From Planctomycetota bacterium (GTDB lineage: Bacteria; Planctomycetota; PUPC01; JACPCR01): 8,982 nucleotides of DNA. The stretch spans positions 1 through 8,982 of the forward strand of contig JASLXP010000459.1 in the NCBI GenBank assembly GCA_030740295.1. Direction: 5' to 3'. Under the pieces are notes generated by a model that worked only from the letters and a program-made list of their open reading frames with translations, did no database searches and was not told the DNA's origin. Positions 7,701 through 8,982 of the stretch are shown piece by piece (position 1 is the first letter of the stretch; the number at the start of each line of letters is the position of its first letter). The position numbers were made by a program, and so were the translations under genes.

Positions 7701-8068
7701 GCGGTGAGTTGGCTGAGGTCATCGAGGGCTTCAATCCTTGCGTCAATGTCTTCAAAAATGTCCGCAGAGAGTTCTTCTTCCGCTTCGTCATTCAGCTCAT
7801 CTTCGAGCAGCGTATCGAACTCGGCCTTAAGTTGATTGCGCAGCATTTCCTTGACCGCCTCTTCCTGGGCCTCCTGTGCGGCTCTTTCCAATCGCTCTTC
7901 CTGGGCACGAATATCATCGATGACCGCCTGTTCCTGCTGGACGATCGCCTGACGCTCGCGTGCCAGCAAAAAGAAAATCAGCCCGAACGCGACGCTATGA
8001 ATGAGCAGCGATTTGCAGAAATGCGGAGAAAGAGGAGCTGCCGGCGGGATGAGTGGTTCGTTTTGCAT
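4721..8068 (-). CDS. Large TonB/TolA-like membrane-anchored coiled-coil protein with C-terminal CBM9-like domain
   Basis: This is an 1115-residue protein of no recognised named family. Residues 1-19 should be cytoplasmic. One transmembrane helix spans 20-36 (SLLIHSVAFGLIFFLLA) and starts with SxxxH (S20, H24), the pattern TonB and TolA use to contact ExbB and TolQ. Residues 37 to about 652 are almost entirely Glu, Lys, Ala, Arg and Gln-rich helix, probably coiled coil and long enough to cross the periplasm. A Gly-rich, Pro-containing hinge (653-690) follows. Residues about 778-985 look like a CBM9/DOMON-type beta-sandwich: ITIDGDLSDWG (781-791), MRWDPEGLYFCYRILD (817-832) and GDGFEAWIDMDN (846-857). 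Residues about 1001-1115 form a second beta domain with DQDMNLNP (1015-1022) and ETARSSGIFSGSVDT (1047-1061). The start is firm: upstream to an in-frame stop there is no other ATG, GTG or TTG, though no Shine-Dalgarno is seen. I infer an inner-membrane anchor reaching toward the outer envelope; ligand and partners are unknown. Confidence 0.9.
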   Translation of the reverse strand: MQNEPLIPPAAPLSPHFCKSLLIHSVAFGLIFFLLARERQAIVQQEQAVIDDIRAQEERLERAAQEAQEEAVKEMLRNQLKAEFDTLLEDELNDEAEEELSADIFEDIDARIEALDDLSQLTAEEIDALLEQLRNAAFEKMMMDLEEMQKEMLMAQVRQYVRSNVAPQIKNRIEYEFRNRTGETLRKEAEAKSWEERKERLADAKEEIQKAVKELKELKRAESEVSAPASKSDFSKAAKEQQEAAAQAPKAGEAVKRALETVEKQSPRLAESAKKLREGGRSEQTAEMIQNAQKAIKNEDRKVARKEVDNVIRNVDRQIRDLESVSRGLDSDTRSRSADEIQKAVVAEALKKAENEIREEVTERVKDKAIPIAANKITDAVEKDLTRLHLNQDEFKDFLKKDISRALDEELTKTPVDAQSALSRTRDSFDALDLKHIEEAREEISKVIKKFEASGAEQSEIKDEVTKENADAHSEQQRELAIRIGDEHEEALDALTGARSVSYTVDRHIDKAVTTIERSPAQKKANEAEEHLKANENEQAQARAEEVSKDIENSVNQLKAVDAQLASEAGAAAQMAEAAKRLQELAGEEIDAAAEGVSSALAQAAQEHIPGEVERGANAVRVQSPLGTGTAEGLGEVTGLKEKLMQVSENLAEGRGMGLGELPTAGPPGGGMGPGIGVGLSPYGLGLGRNWHDLFRFNREAYEEFIKDLRDRVDPTDFYAEVEEDNGPETVAAESDDLGAARIYVETIPVDESEPDKERTVPEPTFKTKAFGAAAMVQAPITIDGDLSDWGELRHPIQLMYRGHSPNKIKNGPKIYMRWDPEGLYFCYRILDPTGIQKYKQHAWMGDGFEAWIDMDNSRLKFMETSKTSHQFCFMPFGVTGNPKSTFSEVGRGLRGLDRYTNYVDSRKQKGFSAGKVIPGGYQVEAFVHRRALARPSLIPGRYLAMNFSINLTKERKDQIQWSATKEILSYNKPDTWGDLLLLGSDGKARLAAIRTDEDREGIVPGDVLEFEVTDQDMNLNPYKLDRVSAELRVKGPGISLFVVLKETARSSGIFSGSVDTQQYFKPVREAVLNLRSGDTVRLVYHDVRTEFGEKNRKAFADLSIGYPMVRIGKN
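4724..5068 (-). other. C-terminal beta domain with DxDxNxxP motif
   Basis: Residues 1001-1115 of the large protein. The pattern GDVLEFEVTDQDMNLNP, then LKETARSSGIFSGSV, then GDTVRLVYHD resembles Ig-like or adhesin-type beta domains repeated in some large secreted bacterial proteins. This is recognised from general pattern only. The Asp/Asn-rich turn could bind calcium, which is inference. Confidence 0.5.
5114..5737 (-). other. CBM9-like (DOMON-type) beta-sandwich domain
   Basis: Residues about 778-985 of the large protein. The sequence begins with an ITIDGDLSDWGE strand-turn, continues with a strand ending in GLYFCYRILD, and has the GDGFEAWIDMDN motif, which is the order seen in CBM9-like domains of secreted bacterial proteins. 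Such domains bind sugars, or in some cases haem. No ligand can be assigned from the sequence. Confidence 0.7.
5999..6112 (-). other. Gly-rich hinge in the large protein
   Basis: Residues 653-690 contain repeated Gly-Met, Gly-Leu and Gly-Pro steps (for example GGGMGPGIGVGL). The stretch separates the long charged helix from the C-terminal beta domains and is probably a flexible linker. Confidence 0.7.
6113..7960 (-). other. Long charged helical / coiled-coil segment
   Basis: Residues 37-652 are dense in Glu, Lys, Ala, Arg and Gln with few Pro, Gly or aromatic residues. This is the composition of extended helix, as in the TolA central domain but longer. Short breaks occur near 225-232 (SAPAS), 414-416 and 500-504. 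Confidence 0.75.
7961..8011 (-). other. N-terminal transmembrane helix with SxxxH motif
   Basis: Residues 20-36, SLLIHSVAFGLIFFLLA, are preceded by K19 and followed by RER. S20 and H24 have the same spacing as S16/H20 of E. coli TonB and S18/H22 of TolA, the residues needed for coupling to ExbB/ExbD or TolQ/TolR. Those facts are from the literature; the match here is by eye. Confidence 0.6.
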
Positions 8069-8163
8069 GGACGGCAGTTTATCGTGGGTTGTCAGATATG
8101 CCGCTCGTCGCGATCTTCAATTCCGCTGGATTAACGACATCGCACGTGTAGTTTGATGCAGCC
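8069..8163. other. Divergent intergenic region
   Basis: These 95 bases separate the large leftward gene from the rightward methyltransferase gene and must carry both promoters or be partly leader. No Shine-Dalgarno is seen before either start. For the minus strand, a weak TTGAAG-16-TATCTG pair occurs around 8094-8121, which is not strong enough to call as a promoter. Confidence 0.5.
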
Positions 8164-8982
8164 ATGCCAAGCACCAGGAAACGTTCCCCGCTCAACAAGA
8201 CCATCGAGCTTTCCGAACGCGAGCGCGAGCATTATCGCGGACGCCTGTTGCACCTGGATGCTCCCGCCACTCTCGGCGAGATTCTGGGCGGCACCATCTG
8301 CCAGGACACTCCTGAGGCGCTGCCACTTCTGCCCGAAAATTCGGCTGATCTGATCTTTGTCGACCCTCCCTACAATCTTTCGAAGACATTCAACGAGCGG
8401 AAGTTCAAGCGGATCAGACCTGAAGAATATGAGGTTTGGCTGGAATCCTGGATACAGCACCTGCCCCGCATTCTAAAAGACAACGGCAGCATTTATTTCT
8501 GCGGCGACTGGTTGACTTCTTCCTCGCTCCATCGAGTGGCCAGCAGGCACTTCATCGTACGCAATCGCATCACCTGGGAACGTGAGAAGGGGCGCGGCAG
8601 CACGACGAACTGGAAGAACAGCTCAGAAGACATCTGGTTCTGCACAGCCTCCAACGATTACAATTTCAATGTCGACGCAGTCAAGATCCGCCGACGGGTT
8701 GTCGCTCCGTATCGAGTGGACGGTGTCCCGAAAGACTGGGATGAAAGCTCCGACGGCCAGACCCGTCTGACGCACCCTTCAAATCTCTGGACGGATATCT
8801 CGGTCCCGTTCTGGTCGATGCCTGAAAACACCGATCATCCCACGCAAAAACCGGAGAAGCTCCTGGCCAAGGTTATTCTCGCAAGCTCCAACGAAGGAGA
8901 TGTGGTGTTCGATCCTTTCCTCGGTTCAGGGACGACTTCCGTTGTGTCGCGCAAACTCGGTCGCCAATTCTTCGGTATCGAA
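8164..8982 (+). CDS. DNA methyltransferase, beta class (N6-adenine or N4-cytosine), C-terminus cut by window edge
   Basis: There are 273 visible residues, in frame to the last base. Motif IV, DPPYN (67-71), is the catalytic motif for exocyclic amino methylation. The downstream NHPTQKP-type segment is DHPTQKPEKLLAKVILASS (224-242), and motif I, DPFLGSGTT (250-258), binds S-adenosylmethionine. Motif IV before motif I defines the beta class, and the stretch between (about 115-220) should hold the target-recognition region. DPPY fits N6-adenine or, less often, N4-cytosine modification. Only a short C-terminal tail after FFGIE seems missing. The start is secure: an in-frame TAG at 8149-8151 leaves this as the first ATG. 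No Shine-Dalgarno is present. No endonuclease gene is visible on the left side, so the enzyme is either orphan or paired with a gene beyond the right edge. The recognition site cannot be read from sequence alone. Confidence 0.93.
   Translation, partial: MPSTRKRSPLNKTIELSEREREHYRGRLLHLDAPATLGEILGGTICQDTPEALPLLPENSADLIFVDPPYNLSKTFNERKFKRIRPEEYEVWLESWIQHLPRILKDNGSIYFCGDWLTSSSLHRVASRHFIVRNRITWEREKGRGSTTNWKNSSEDIWFCTASNDYNFNVDAVKIRRRVVAPYRVDGVPKDWDESSDGQTRLTHPSNLWTDISVPFWSMPENTDHPTQKPEKLLAKVILASSNEGDVVFDPFLGSGTTSVVSRKLGRQFFGIE

Noticed and set aside
6113..7960. Internal sequence repeats in the coiled-coil region, considered as tandem protein repeats
   Set aside because: The similarity is compositional (Glu, Ala, Lys). 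No fixed repeat length could be seen by eye.
7709..8134. A 141-codon plus-strand frame opposite the N-terminus of the large protein
   Set aside because: It mirrors the Glu/Lys-rich helix as Phe/Leu/Ser-rich sequence, a usual artefact of antisense coiled-coil DNA.

Overview
The window is bacterial, gene-dense and of moderate GC. It carries five genes, and no RNA genes, insertion sequences or CRISPR arrays were seen. The mix is a GH95-like glycoside hydrolase beside a Gfo/Idh/MocA-type protein, a very long envelope protein with a CBM9-like domain, a membrane desaturase and a DNA methyltransferase. This would suit a carbohydrate-degrading Gram-negative lineage, for example the PVC group or a related uncultured phylum. 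That assignment is an inference from gene content and is weak.

Layout: (1) bases 1-2239, minus strand, a GH95-like glycoside hydrolase open to the left edge, with 746 residues visible. (2) A 170-base divergent intergenic region holding a short GATTCA-type repeat, a weak promoter candidate and a strong Shine-Dalgarno. (3) 2410-3450, plus strand, a Gfo/Idh/MocA-fold protein of 346 residues. (4) A short convergent gap with a hairpin that looks like a bidirectional terminator. (5) 3587-4519, minus strand, an acyl-CoA desaturase-type membrane protein with all three histidine boxes. (6) A 201-base gap with no gene. (7) 4721-8068, minus strand, an 1115-residue protein with a TonB/TolA-like SxxxH transmembrane helix, about 600 residues of charged helix or coiled coil, a Gly-rich hinge, a CBM9-like beta-sandwich and a second C-terminal beta domain. 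(8) A 95-base divergent gap. (9) 8164 to the right edge, plus strand, a beta-class N6-adenine/N4-cytosine DNA methyltransferase lacking only its last residues.

The hydrolase and the oxidoreductase-fold protein are divergent neighbours and plausibly form a sugar-processing pair. In both, residues that define catalysis in the classical families are replaced. The most unusual object is the 1115-residue protein: its membrane anchor resembles the ExbB/TolQ-interacting helix of TonB and TolA, but its far end is a carbohydrate-binding-like domain instead of a TonB or TolA C-terminal domain. The desaturase and methyltransferase show no clear functional link to their neighbours. Four of the five genes have no recognisable Shine-Dalgarno sequence.
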